DNA from: a virus
Length of the DNA stretch: 37,021 nucleotides
Virus record (IMG/VR): IMGVR_UViG_3300025070_000101
Location: 1-37,021 of that record
Strand: one strand, 5' to 3'
Shown here: positions 20,873 through 29,800 of the stretch, one piece after another
Numbering within the stretch: position 1 is the stretch's first letter
Layout: every line of letters starts with the position of its first letter
Program-made: the position numbers and the translations under genes
The notes under the pieces: generated by a model
Database searches by the model: none
Told to the model about the DNA's origin: nothing
The model's input: only the letters and a program-made list of their open reading frames with translations

Positions 20873-22380
20873 TGGAAACAACAATATTTGGTCCACCAGG
20901 GACAGGAAAAACAACTAAGCTTATATCCATTGTTCAAGAAGAAATAAAGAATAGAACTTCTCCCGAAAAGATAGGGTTTGTTTCTTTCAGCCGTAAAGCT
21001 GCAGAAGAAGCAAAGACTAGAACAATAGAAAAACTAGGTATAACCGATGACAAACTTGTTTGGTTTAGAACATTACATTCACTTGCTTTTCAGTGGTTGG
21101 GTATGAGTGGTAAAGATGTTTTTAAAGGAAGTGATTACACACAACTAGGAAAACTTTTGGGATTAGAATTTTCTGCTAACTCTTCAGTAAATATGTCTGA
21201 GGGAACTTTATTTACATTAGGAAAAGATGGAGATGCTTATCTTGGTTTAATCAACATGGCTCGTGTTCGTAGTGTTAGTTTAGAGCAACAGTTTAGTGAC
21301 ACAAATGACCGTAGACTGAACTTCCAACAAGCATTGAAAGTTGATGAAGCATTGAAAGATTATAAAAGAGTCATGAGAAAAAGAGATTTTGTAGACATGA
21401 TTCAAGATTTCATAGATCAAGGCGAAGGTCCTAATCTAGATCTTTTAATAGTTGATGAAGCACAAGATCTAGTTCCTATGCAATGGGAAATGGTTAAGAA
21501 AGTCCTAGTTCCGAGATCCAAGAAGGTATTTTATGCAGGAGATGATGATCAGTGCATTTATTCTTGGATGGGTGTAGATGTTAAAGATTTTTTGAACTCT
21601 AGTCCTAATAAAATAATCTTAGACAAGTCTTACCGAGTACCTTTATCGGTTCATGAAATAGCAGAGGACATGGTAAAAAGAATAGGTATCAGACAAAATA
21701 AAGTTTGGCAACCCACAACAAAACAAGGTGCAGTTATTTGGCATTATGATATCATGGATGTAGACCTAAGAACTGGAGAGTGGTTAATCCTTGGAAGAAC
21801 TAACTACATTACCAATAAAATTGCTAACAAACTTAAAGAAAGTGGCTACCTTTTTTGGAAAGAAGGTTCTGGTTGGTCTATTTCCCTAAATGTACTTAAC
21901 GGAATAGAGGTGTGGAATAGAATATGCAAAAATCAAAAATTATCACTAAGCGAATGGAAGAACTTTTCGAAGATAACACAGCCTCATGTTTTTACCAAAC
22001 ATGGCAAAAAAGTGTTAAATTCATTAGACCCCGAAAAATTATTTTCCATAGATCATATGGTAGATTGTCTGACAGTGTCTGCGGAGACACATTGGAATCA
22101 AGTGATAAAAGTATCAGAGAAGGAGCTAACATACATAAATTCTGTGAGGAAGAGTGGGGAGAAGATTTGGAGCGGATCACCAAGAATAAAAATTTCTACG
22201 ATCCATAAAGCAAAAGGAGGGGAGGCAGATAACGTTCTACTTATGTTAGAATCATCAAAAGCATGTGCAGAAAGTCCTGATCAAGATTCCGAGATCAGGA
22301 CTTTTTATGTTGGTGCAACAAGAGCAAAACAAGAATTACACATCGTAGACTCAAACAAAGATAATGGATTTAGAATATGA
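20872..22380 (+). CDS. UvrD/Rep-type SF1 helicase (502 aa)
   Basis: A 3'-5' DNA helicase. From the ATG at 20872 (coupled as TAATG): GPPGTGKTT (7-15) motif I, FVSFSRKAA motif Ia, TLHSLAF, DEAQD (195-199) motif II, GDDDQCIYSW motif III, KSYRVP motif IV, STIHKAKGGEADNV motif V and YVGATRAKQEL motif VI. All are present and in order. The protein is shorter than cellular UvrD (about 720 aa) because the 1B/2B inserts are reduced. It probably works with the SNF2-type motor in replication or recombination. Confidence 0.9.
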   Translation: METTIFGPPGTGKTTKLISIVQEEIKNRTSPEKIGFVSFSRKAAEEAKTRTIEKLGITDDKLVWFRTLHSLAFQWLGMSGKDVFKGSDYTQLGKLLGLEFSANSSVNMSEGTLFTLGKDGDAYLGLINMARVRSVSLEQQFSDTNDRRLNFQQALKVDEALKDYKRVMRKRDFVDMIQDFIDQGEGPNLDLLIVDEAQDLVPMQWEMVKKVLVPRSKKVFYAGDDDQCIYSWMGVDVKDFLNSSPNKIILDKSYRVPLSVHEIAEDMVKRIGIRQNKVWQPTTKQGAVIWHYDIMDVDLRTGEWLILGRTNYITNKIANKLKESGYLFWKEGSGWSISLNVLNGIEVWNRICKNQKLSLSEWKNFSKITQPHVFTKHGKKVLNSLDPEKLFSIDHMVDCLTVSAETHWNQVIKVSEKELTYINSVRKSGEKIWSGSPRIKISTIHKAKGGEADNVLLMLESSKACAESPDQDSEIRTFYVGATRAKQELHIVDSNKDNGFRI

Positions 22381-22664
22381 AAAAAGATAGAAAATATTTT
22401 TTAGAAGAAGCAGAAAAACTAATCAATGGACCGAGAGCCAAGGAATATGGACCAGCAAAGTTTAATCATGAGCGAATAGCTAAGATTTGGTCTGTTATTT
22501 TAGCTAGAGAAATAACAGCAGAAGAAGTCGTTGCTTGTATGATAGGGGTAAAGTTAGCTAGATTAGCTGAAACAATGGACCACGATGATTCTTGGACGGA
22601 TATCATTGGGTACGCAGCACTTGGTGGAGAGATTATAAATCATGAAAAAGAAACATCAGTATAA
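22377..22664 (+). CDS. DUF6378-type protein (95 aa)
   Basis: EEAEKLINGPRAKEYGPAKFNHERIAKIW and KLARLAETMDHDDSWTDIIGYAALGGE fit the phage DUF6378 family (by recollection), which recalls MazG-like nucleotide hydrolases in its helical layout; function unproven. Coupled as ATGA to the helicase, and it overlaps the polymerase start by 23 bases. Confidence 0.75.
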   Translation: MKKDRKYFLEEAEKLINGPRAKEYGPAKFNHERIAKIWSVILAREITAEEVVACMIGVKLARLAETMDHDDSWTDIIGYAALGGEIINHEKETSV

Positions 22665-24615
22665 TTTAGCAGATATGGGGGGCGATTGGTTTAAAGCGAA
22701 AGGACCAGAAGAAATGCCAGACTTAACAAATGAAGACATAAAAGAAGTAGCATCCATGGGTTTAGAAAGTGATTGGTCGCCTCCTTCTTCTTTTCCAGAC
22801 TTAACTAAGCACGATAGAATAGCTATTGACTTAGAGACAAGAGATCCTAATTTAATGAAACTTGGACCTGGTTGGTGTAGAAAAGATGGTTATGTTATTG
22901 GTGTTGCTGTCGCTGCAGGAGATTTTATAGCTTACTATCCAATCAGACATGAGGGTGGAGGTAATCTACCACCAAAGAAAGTTTTCTCCTGGTTAAAAAA
23001 ACAAATGGAAACACCTCATATAGAAAAAGTATTTCACAATTCCATGTATGACTTGGGATGGCTTAGAGCCGAGGGTATAGAAGTTCAAGGCAAGATTATA
23101 GATACAATGATTGCAGCACCTATACTGAATGAGAATAGGAGATATTATAATCTAAATTCACTTGCAGGAGAATATCTTGGAGAGTGGAAAAACGAAAAGA
23201 TGATGAACAAAGCAGCTGAATATTTTGGTGTAGATCCAAAGTCTGGTATGTGGCAATTACCTAGTCGTTTTGTTGGTGCTTATGCCGAACAAGATGCTAG
23301 GGTTACACTGAAACTTTGGGATCATTTAAGACCTTTATTAGATAAAGAAGAATGTAATGCCATTTTTAATTTAGAGTCTTCTTTGCTACCTGTTCTGTTA
23401 GATATGAAAACAAAAGGTGTTCGTGTTGATATAGATAAGGCTGAAGGTGTTAAAAAAATGTTGGCTAAAAGAGAGAAAGAATTACTTGAAGAGATAGTCA
23501 AGGACACGGGACTCTCTATTGAACCTTGGGTCGCCACATCTATAGCAAAAGTGTTCGACTCCCTTGGGATTCACTATTTTCGCACAGAAAAGTCTGGGTC
23601 GCCCATGTTTACAAAACAATTTCTCTCTAATCATCCCCACCCCATTGCGGCAAAGATTCTTAAGATTAGAGAACTTAACAAAGCTAATACGACATTTATT
23701 GAAACTATTCTTAATCATTCTCATAATGGTAGAATACATTGTGATTTTAATCCTTTAAGATCCGATGATGGAGGTACTGTTACAGGTCGTTTTAGCTCAA
23801 GTAACCCCAATTTGCAACAGATTCCTGCACGAGATCCTGAGATCAAAAAACTAATTCGTGGTTTGTTTATCCCGGAGGAGGGCCACAAATGGGGTTCCTT
23901 TGATTATGCATCACAAGAACCAAGATGGCTAGCACATTATTGTGGTAGCTTGACAGGAGAAAATAAACATCCTCAGATAGATCAAGTGATAGAAATGTAT
24001 AATAAAGGAGATGCTGACTTTCATCAGATGGTAGCCGATATGGCGGGTATATCTAGAAAAAATGCTAAAACAGTTAACCTTGGTATTATGTATGGTATGG
24101 GCAAGAAAAAACTTGCAAATGTAATGGGGGTTGATGAAGAAGAGGCTACAAAGCTTTTAGATACCTACCATGAAAAAGTTCCCTTTGTTAGAGGTATAGC
24201 AGAAAAAACATCTAGTCATGCAAAAGAGCATGGTGTAATTAGAACCTGGTTAGGTCGTAAGTGTAGGTTTGATATGTGGGAACCTAATTCATACGGATAC
24301 AATAAAGCTATGCCTCTTGCAGAAGCCATCAAAGAATATGGTCACAAAGGTAGAATCAGAAGAGCTTTTACTTACAAAGCACTCAATAAATTAATCCAAG
24401 GTTCGAGTGCCGACCAAACAAAAAAAGCTATGATAGATTGTTATAAAGAAGGTCTATGTCCAATACTGACTGTTCATGACGAACTATGTTTTAATATCAA
24501 AGACCAAAAGGAAGCAGATAGGGTTGTTGACATTATGTCAAATTGTATACCAAATCTGAAAGTTCCTTTTGAAGTTGACTCCGCCTTGTGTGACAACTGG
24601 GGAGAAGTTGATTAA
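22642..24615 (+). CDS. polA: DNA polymerase I (family A), 657 aa
   Basis: The phage replicase. The 3'-5' exonuclease has D63-x-E65 in AIDLETRDP and YAEQDARV near its end. The polymerase has PNLQQIPARDPE, motif A FDYASQEPRWLAHY (D421), motif B AKTVNLGIMYGMG (476-486) and motif C VHDE (611-614). No 5'-3' nuclease domain is present, as usual for phages. The residue matching E. coli Phe762 is Leu480. In surveys of marine phage polymerases the residue at this site has been linked with lifestyle, Leu being linked with slower or temperate phages; that is a correlation only. The start lies inside the DUF6378 gene. Confidence 0.95.
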   Translation: MKKKHQYNLADMGGDWFKAKGPEEMPDLTNEDIKEVASMGLESDWSPPSSFPDLTKHDRIAIDLETRDPNLMKLGPGWCRKDGYVIGVAVAAGDFIAYYPIRHEGGGNLPPKKVFSWLKKQMETPHIEKVFHNSMYDLGWLRAEGIEVQGKIIDTMIAAPILNENRRYYNLNSLAGEYLGEWKNEKMMNKAAEYFGVDPKSGMWQLPSRFVGAYAEQDARVTLKLWDHLRPLLDKEECNAIFNLESSLLPVLLDMKTKGVRVDIDKAEGVKKMLAKREKELLEEIVKDTGLSIEPWVATSIAKVFDSLGIHYFRTEKSGSPMFTKQFLSNHPHPIAAKILKIRELNKANTTFIETILNHSHNGRIHCDFNPLRSDDGGTVTGRFSSSNPNLQQIPARDPEIKKLIRGLFIPEEGHKWGSFDYASQEPRWLAHYCGSLTGENKHPQIDQVIEMYNKGDADFHQMVADMAGISRKNAKTVNLGIMYGMGKKKLANVMGVDEEEATKLLDTYHEKVPFVRGIAEKTSSHAKEHGVIRTWLGRKCRFDMWEPNSYGYNKAMPLAEAIKEYGHKGRIRRAFTYKALNKLIQGSSADQTKKAMIDCYKEGLCPILTVHDELCFNIKDQKEADRVVDIMSNCIPNLKVPFEVDSALCDNWGEVD

Positions 24616-24809
24616 AGACCAGACTTTACGAACATATCCAATTCAGGCATTGTATCTTCCTCTGGCTTCTCATTTTTGAAAATTTCATAAGCATGAGAAG
24701 TGATATTAGATCTGTTTAAACCTATATCTTTCAATGTTGCATCGTCTAAACTATTCAATGCACTTACTGTTCTCGCTATTTTAAATTTGTAGAACCATTC
24801 CTTTAACAT
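24612..24809 (-). CDS. DUF1127 small protein (65 aa)
   Basis: The core ARTVSALNSLDDATLKDIGLNRSNI (12-36) is a clear DUF1127 domain, L..L.D..L.DIGL.R..I, as in small proteins common in Alphaproteobacteria, where some affect phosphate or RNA metabolism. AAAGGA precedes the ATG. It converges with the polymerase gene with a four-base overlap. A host-derived regulator carried by the phage is the likely origin. The acidic tail (EKPEEDTMPE) is extra to the usual short domain. Confidence 0.8.
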   Translation of the reverse strand: MLKEWFYKFKIARTVSALNSLDDATLKDIGLNRSNITSHAYEIFKNEKPEEDTMPELDMFVKSGL

Positions 24810-24956
24810 TATATATCCTTTCTTAATAATAAAGCTTAACTCTGCATTTTATATATAAATTGTTTCCATCAAAAAGATAAGACAGCAAAAGTGAAAGATA
24901 TTCTTTCCAAAAAAGCATAAATCAACGCTAGGCTATTAAATTTAAATGTAGAAAAA

Positions 24957-24995
24957 CAAAGCCTTTTCTAGGTAGGAATCATACCAAAGCCTTTT
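24957..24995. repeat. Two copies of CAAAGCCTTTT
   Basis: The 11-mer occurs at 24957-24967 and 24985-24995 in the same orientation, 28 bases apart, with GGTA/TACC pairing between them. It lies in the 216-base gap (24810-25025) between the DUF1127 and DUF1289 genes, which otherwise shows no gene. It could be part of the promoter or leader of the DUF1127 gene or the end of the late operon. Confidence 0.45.
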
Positions 24996-25025
24996 GTTTC
25001 GTTAATTCTGAGGCATCTGAGAGCC

Positions 25026-25193
25026 TTATTTTTTGAGGGATTGCATAATTTCAGTACGTTTTTGATCAGACAAGCGTGACCAAGAAGAAATTTGCTCTAA
25101 TGTTCTGTAGCAGCCAATACATATGTTATTTTCTATTTTGCATACGTTTAGGCACGGGCTTACAATAGGCTGTGATCTTTCTTTTTTCGTCAT
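25026..25193 (-). CDS. DUF1289 small Cys-rich protein (55 aa)
   Basis: The frame starts at the ATG at 25193-25191, inside the preceding gene and in a different frame, and ends at 25026. It begins MTKKERSQPIVSPCLNVCKI and continues ENNICIGCYRTLEQISSWSR, a match to DUF1289: SPCxxxCKI, then CxGCxRTLxEIxxW, then a helix with LSDQKR. Four cysteines can bind zinc. The family is common in Alphaproteobacteria and of unknown function. The 68-bp overlap with the gene at 25126 means both frames are used over that stretch. No strong Shine-Dalgarno is seen. Confidence 0.8.
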   Translation of the reverse strand: MTKKERSQPIVSPCLNVCKIENNICIGCYRTLEQISSWSRLSDQKRTEIMQSLKK

Positions 25194-25323
25194 TGGGGTA
25201 TGGAATCTCAGGTTGTTCGTTTAATCTTCTAGCAAAATACAGGCAGTCATTAACATTTTCAAATGTCTGGTCTTGATTAATAATTAATGTGCCTATCATA
25301 TAGACTAAAGCAAACTCTATCAT
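25126..25323 (-). CDS. Small protein with hydrophobic N-terminus (65 aa)
   Basis: FALVYMIGTLIIN (4-16) is a signal or anchor, followed by NDCLYFARRLNEQ and YCKPVPKR, two cysteines that could form a disulfide in the periplasm. I recall similar small proteins in other phages, function unknown. The ATG overlaps the preceding stop as ATGA. Its last third is shared with the DUF1289 frame. Confidence 0.65.
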   Translation of the reverse strand: MIEFALVYMIGTLIINQDQTFENVNDCLYFARRLNEQPEIPYPNDEKRKITAYCKPVPKRMQNRK

Positions 25324-25961
25324 TCATCTTTGGTTTTCCAAAAGTATTCATCTGTATCACCAAGTCTGAACTTTTGTCCATTTTCAACTTGGTACTCTAT
25401 TGTACTCACTTTGAAGTCTGGTTGCAATGGCTTGTCTGGAGTTAATGAGTTATCATAAACTCTCATTCTATTGTTTGGATATAAACAAAACTGTCCGTTG
25501 CTTAGTTCTATTATATTATGTGACTTGTGTTCTGCTGGTTTCTCACTGGTTGAATAATCGATGTGGTCTGGATCGACATTGTAATTATCTAGTGTTGCTA
25601 CATACTTACCTGTCAGTGTTCCGTGGTCTCTGGTCAATACTTCAAAATCCATCGATCCTATGAATTGTTTAGAAATAGCCACCACACCATAATCCATGCA
25701 GTTCCAAAACTGAAGGTTGTAAAGATCCAAATCTGGAGTCGGTGTAACTGGGTCAGAAACGAATGCAGAAATAGGTAACTTGTCATACAAAGCACCATAA
25801 TCAGGAAGGTAAGTTTCAAAATAAAAAGCTCTACCAGGAATAGATTTTGCAGTAACCCAAATGCCTTTAACAAATTCTCCATGACCATCTTCATGATCTC
25901 GTAAATATTCTCTTCGAACCCATACATCTATTGACGGTAAATTTACAATCGATGTTGACAT
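25320..25961 (-). CDS. Hypothetical late protein (213 aa)
   Basis: WVTAKSIPGRAFYFETYLPDYGALYDKLPISAFV looks like a conserved block that I recall in other marine phage proteins without a known role. The protein is soluble, beta-rich, and ends acidic. It is coupled on both sides in the late operon, so a structural or assembly function is possible. Confidence 0.65.
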   Translation of the reverse strand: MSTSIVNLPSIDVWVRREYLRDHEDGHGEFVKGIWVTAKSIPGRAFYFETYLPDYGALYDKLPISAFVSDPVTPTPDLDLYNLQFWNCMDYGVVAISKQFIGSMDFEVLTRDHGTLTGKYVATLDNYNVDPDHIDYSTSEKPAEHKSHNIIELSNGQFCLYPNNRMRVYDNSLTPDKPLQPDFKVSTIEYQVENGQKFRLGDTDEYFWKTKDE

Positions 25962-26215
25962 TATGATTTAGGATTCTTTTTTCTAGCATTTTTTGTTCTT
26001 GCATATGATCTATTTTTAGAGGCAGATACAACTTTCAATTTACTTTTTTTATTTAAGGCATTACCACCAACGTGATGTACGTCTTTTCCATCGCCTTTTT
26101 TAACCTTACCTTTACGCATCATTTGTCTTCGAGCCAAGTTTCGATTAGCTCGTTCCTTTCTGCGAGACTTAGGTTCTATAGCATATTCTCTTTGGTAATT
26201 ACGTTTGTAAGCCAT
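25961..26215 (-). CDS. Very basic HNH-like protein (84 aa)
   Basis: The N-terminal half is Arg/Lys-rich. GDGKDVHHVGGNALNKKSKLKVVSASKNRSYARTKNA resembles the HNH core (DVHH...GN...L.VVS...NRS), though without the first Cys pair. It may be a nicking nuclease or a DNA-binding relic. TAATG-coupled at both ends. Confidence 0.55.
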   Translation of the reverse strand: MAYKRNYQREYAIEPKSRRKERANRNLARRQMMRKGKVKKGDGKDVHHVGGNALNKKSKLKVVSASKNRSYARTKNARKKNPKS

Positions 26216-26424
26216 TAATGCATTGTTCCGTTTGTTATATCGCTAATATCTACTAGACGCTCTGACATATAACTATCATGATAATCTCCATAAAAGCTAT
26301 GGTTTCTCATGTGTGTTTCTTTTACAATCTCGCCATTCTTTATTTTAAGAACAATGAATTGTTGCATGATGACCTTGTCATCATCTTCTTTTTCTATTGC
26401 AGTTTTGAACGGGCCGTCTTTCAT
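26215..26424 (-). CDS. Hypothetical late protein (69 aa)
   Basis: A short soluble protein: an acidic N-terminus, a beta hairpin (QQFIVLKIKNGEIVKETHM) and a Tyr/His-rich end. It overlaps the endolysin stop by one base. Family unknown. Confidence 0.55.
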   Translation of the reverse strand: MKDGPFKTAIEKEDDDKVIMQQFIVLKIKNGEIVKETHMRNHSFYGDYHDSYMSERLVDISDITNGTMH

Positions 26425-26879
26425 TATACAATCCCCTTTGTATATCCGTTTGCTCTAGTATATGTTAGCACATCTTTTCTATTTGCTAAATCGTTAACGT
26501 AAGATACATGTACCCAACCAGAATTAGGCTCAATACCATCCCAGCATTCTAATATAAGTTGATCGAAGTTTAAATTGTTTTCAATATATTTAGCAAGATC
26601 ATAATTACTCACACCAAATATTTCTATATCTGCTGCTTCTCCATCACAGTGTTGTGAAGTTGGCTTTGATCCTATGGCTTCACACAAAGCCGGACTTCTG
26701 TATCCAGAATTAATCATAACTGGTTTACCAAAAGCTGATCTAATTCTTTCTAATACATTGTGGCACAAAGATTCCATGGCTATAATGTGAATCTCATTTG
26801 GTTTGTTTTCAATACCTTTTCTTTCAGCCGTCTGTGATTTTGTAAATTCTGCTAGCGAAAAGTTTTTTGATAATTTCAT
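26424..26879 (-). CDS. Endolysin, M15-type D,D- or L,D-carboxypeptidase (151 aa)
   Basis: It cleaves peptidoglycan cross-link peptides at the end of infection. SGYRSPAL (58-65), QHCDGEAADI with H77 and D84, and WVHVSY with H124 give the H...D...H zinc site of Peptidase_M15_3. The length is right for a single-domain lysin without a cell-wall-binding module. There is no signal peptide, so it needs the holin. It overlaps the 1422-aa gene as ATGA. Confidence 0.88.
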   Translation of the reverse strand: MKLSKNFSLAEFTKSQTAERKGIENKPNEIHIIAMESLCHNVLERIRSAFGKPVMINSGYRSPALCEAIGSKPTSQHCDGEAADIEIFGVSNYDLAKYIENNLNFDQLILECWDGIEPNSGWVHVSYVNDLANRKDVLTYTRANGYTKGIV

Positions 26880-29800
26880 TGTGTTCTAGTTCCTATTGTT
26901 AAATTTTTAAGAATATCAATTGGATTGCTTCCTAAGAAAGCAGGATTAGTTCTTGTTTCGGCAGACGTTGTTGTACCACTTGTTGGAGATATATTAGAAG
27001 TATCTAATACAGGTAATTCATCAACTGGAAATATAGGAAGTTCTTCTTGTGTCGATTCAACACCACCAGACAATAACGATTTACCTAATATATCTGTATA
27101 TATTTCCACCATCTCTGGTACAGGTAATTTATTAAGTGCTCTTCTTTCTAGTCTTATATTAGCTTCTTTGTAGATAGCTTCATAAAGTTCTTTACTTGGT
27201 TTTATAGGACTAAATTGACCTTTTAAAATCATACCCAATTCTTGTCTTCCTAAATTAGAGTCTTCTTTAAGAGCATATATTATGTCTTTTTCTGACAATC
27301 CAGCAGTTCTAGCTGCTTGTATTTTATCATACATTTCTCTTTGTACTCTAAATAAATTATTATTGCCTTCGACATAAGCCTGTAAAACATCTTCTTTTGT
27401 AGAATTGTTAAGTTTAGCTATTTGACCAAAGCCTCTTATAGCAGAACTCCTTGTTTGTGTGTAACCATAACCACTAAAAGACAAAGCTCTTGGTACATCT
27501 AATTCTAATTTTCTTATTCCTGTGAAAGCTGTTAATGCCTCTTCTGTCTTATCATATTTAGTTCCAGTTGCTCCAGGATCTCCTGAAATTGCAAGAGAAG
27601 TTCTACCCTGCTCAAAGCCACGAGGAGTTAATTTTGCAAATTGTTCTACACCACCAGGTAATAAACCTCCTAAAACATGATAAAAACCTTTTTGAAGTTT
27701 TGCACCAGGAGACTCTGCTTCATTCCATATTGGAGCACCTGTGGGAGTTTGACCACCACGACCTAAATATTGTGCGGGTAAAGCGTCTAATACACGTTCA
27801 GCTATTAATGATTCACCTGCAAAAGGCTCAGATAAAGCTTTAAAAGATTCCCATGCTCCACCAATTATCTTCTCTGCTTCGGAAGCACCTATTTCTCCTT
27901 TTTGACTGTATGTTTTTAAAGCTAGTCTCGCTGGAGCCAAAACAAAGTCATAAGGCAACATGTAACTTAAATCAACATACTCAAATTTTTTACCATCTTT
28001 TGGATTGTTTAAAGGAACAGTTTGGTGACCATTTAAAAATTCAGGCATCAATTTTCGAATATTCTCTAGTTCTTCTTGTGACATATCGACAGCCATTAGT
28101 GCACCTTTTGTGACTGCAAAAGGAACAGTAGCAGCCATATTTACATAACTAGCTAATCTATTTGCACCTATAGCACGAATTTGTCTTTCCAAGATAGCTG
28201 CTTTATCAGCACCTATTTTTGCTACTAAAGAGTCACTAGCCTTAAATCCCATCTCTGTTAAACTACGATTAAGTATGTTAGTTGAGTTTCTCATAATCTC
28301 AGCAGGGAAAGCTATGAAGTTACCAAATACAGGAACTTTTCTTATGTCTCTAATAAGTTTTGGAACACGAGAATAAATAGGCATTGTCTCTTTTACAATA
28401 TCACCTGCAAACACGTTTATAAATCCATGCTTACCCATAAGATCCGAGGATCGAGGAGCAAGACCAGAGTTTACTAATTCTTGAATTATGTCATCTCCCA
28501 AGTTATCAGGATCTAAACCAGCCTTTCGAAAAGCTGATCCAAACTTTGCTTTCTCTCCAACAAAACCTACAGTTTTCCAGTAAGTATCAACGTTACCATA
28601 AACAGATTGAAAAGCTTTGAATGCACTTGATATAATAGGTAGTTTATCCATACCATACTCAATCGCTGCACCTGTTTTACTAGCACCTGTTAGTCCAGCC
28701 CCTTCTCTTATGTTTCTTTGAAACTCGTTTATAACAATGTTTTCTTCTCTTATTCCTATATCACCTAACATTTCATAGAATTCTCTGAACTCTGGCTCAC
28801 TAAGATTAGAAACTTTACCAAAGGTAGCTGACATAGACTGAGTTAAATCCATGTTTCTAGCAATGTTACCATTGGCTCCTACCATAAATATACCTGATAA
28901 AAAGTTACGAACTTGAGCTAATGGATTTAAAACTGTTTTTGCGACTTGGGATAAGCCTTTGGCTTGTAATGCTACAGCCAACAATTCCGAACCTATGCCC
29001 CCGGTTCTTGTAGGTATTGTCAAAGAGTTAAATATTTCTGGTGCTACAAAATCTCCAGATAGAGCACCATAATTACCTCCAGAAACAGACATCTTACTTA
29101 ATTCTTCTTGTTTTACTTTTTCATTTTTCTTTAGTTTTTCTTTGGAAAAAGGTTTACCTGATTGTGCTGCTTTTAATTCTTCTTTTTCTAAGTCTTCTAT
29201 AACCTTTGACTTTTGAGGAACACGCTTACCTAGTTGTTTGTATCCTGCTGCTTGAAGATCAGCTATTTGTTGAGGTGTTAAGTCTTCTCCTTTTACAATT
29301 AAAGGTCTTGAAGCTTGTACTAATTTACCTTTTGAATCTTTTGCTTTTGTAAGCCAGTTATTTATTTTAGGAATAGCTGTCTGAAAAGTTTCTGAAAAAC
29401 CTCCCTCATCTGTCATCCTAGCCATGCTTTTATATAAATTGTTTGTTCCAATAAACTTACTTAAATCACTTATTGTTTGTGTGAAGAGGACCTTAGGATC
29501 ACGGATCTCGTTCATAAGTTCTCTTAGTTGTGGATTTTTATCTAGAAAAACAGATCTTTTTTTGAAGAATCCTTCTGATATTGTATATAACGGAACTTCT
29601 TTTATTCTTGAAGAACCTGTCATATCTCCTTTTTTCTTTAAATTAAGAATTGCTTCTGGGCTTAATGATCCTTCTGAAAGATCTCCTAGTATAGCTCTGT
29701 CTACTGATTTAGTTGCCTCTGACATAGCTTCGTCTAATGTCTTTTCAGGATTAGTTTTCATAATTATTTTAGCGGAGTTTTCTATGCTTTGTGTGTATCT

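Noticed and set aside
21924-22208. A 94-codon frame inside the UvrD-like helicase
   Set aside because: The helicase frame carries conserved motif V over the same region, and the other frame has no ribosome binding site or ordered motif, unlike the methyltransferase overlap.
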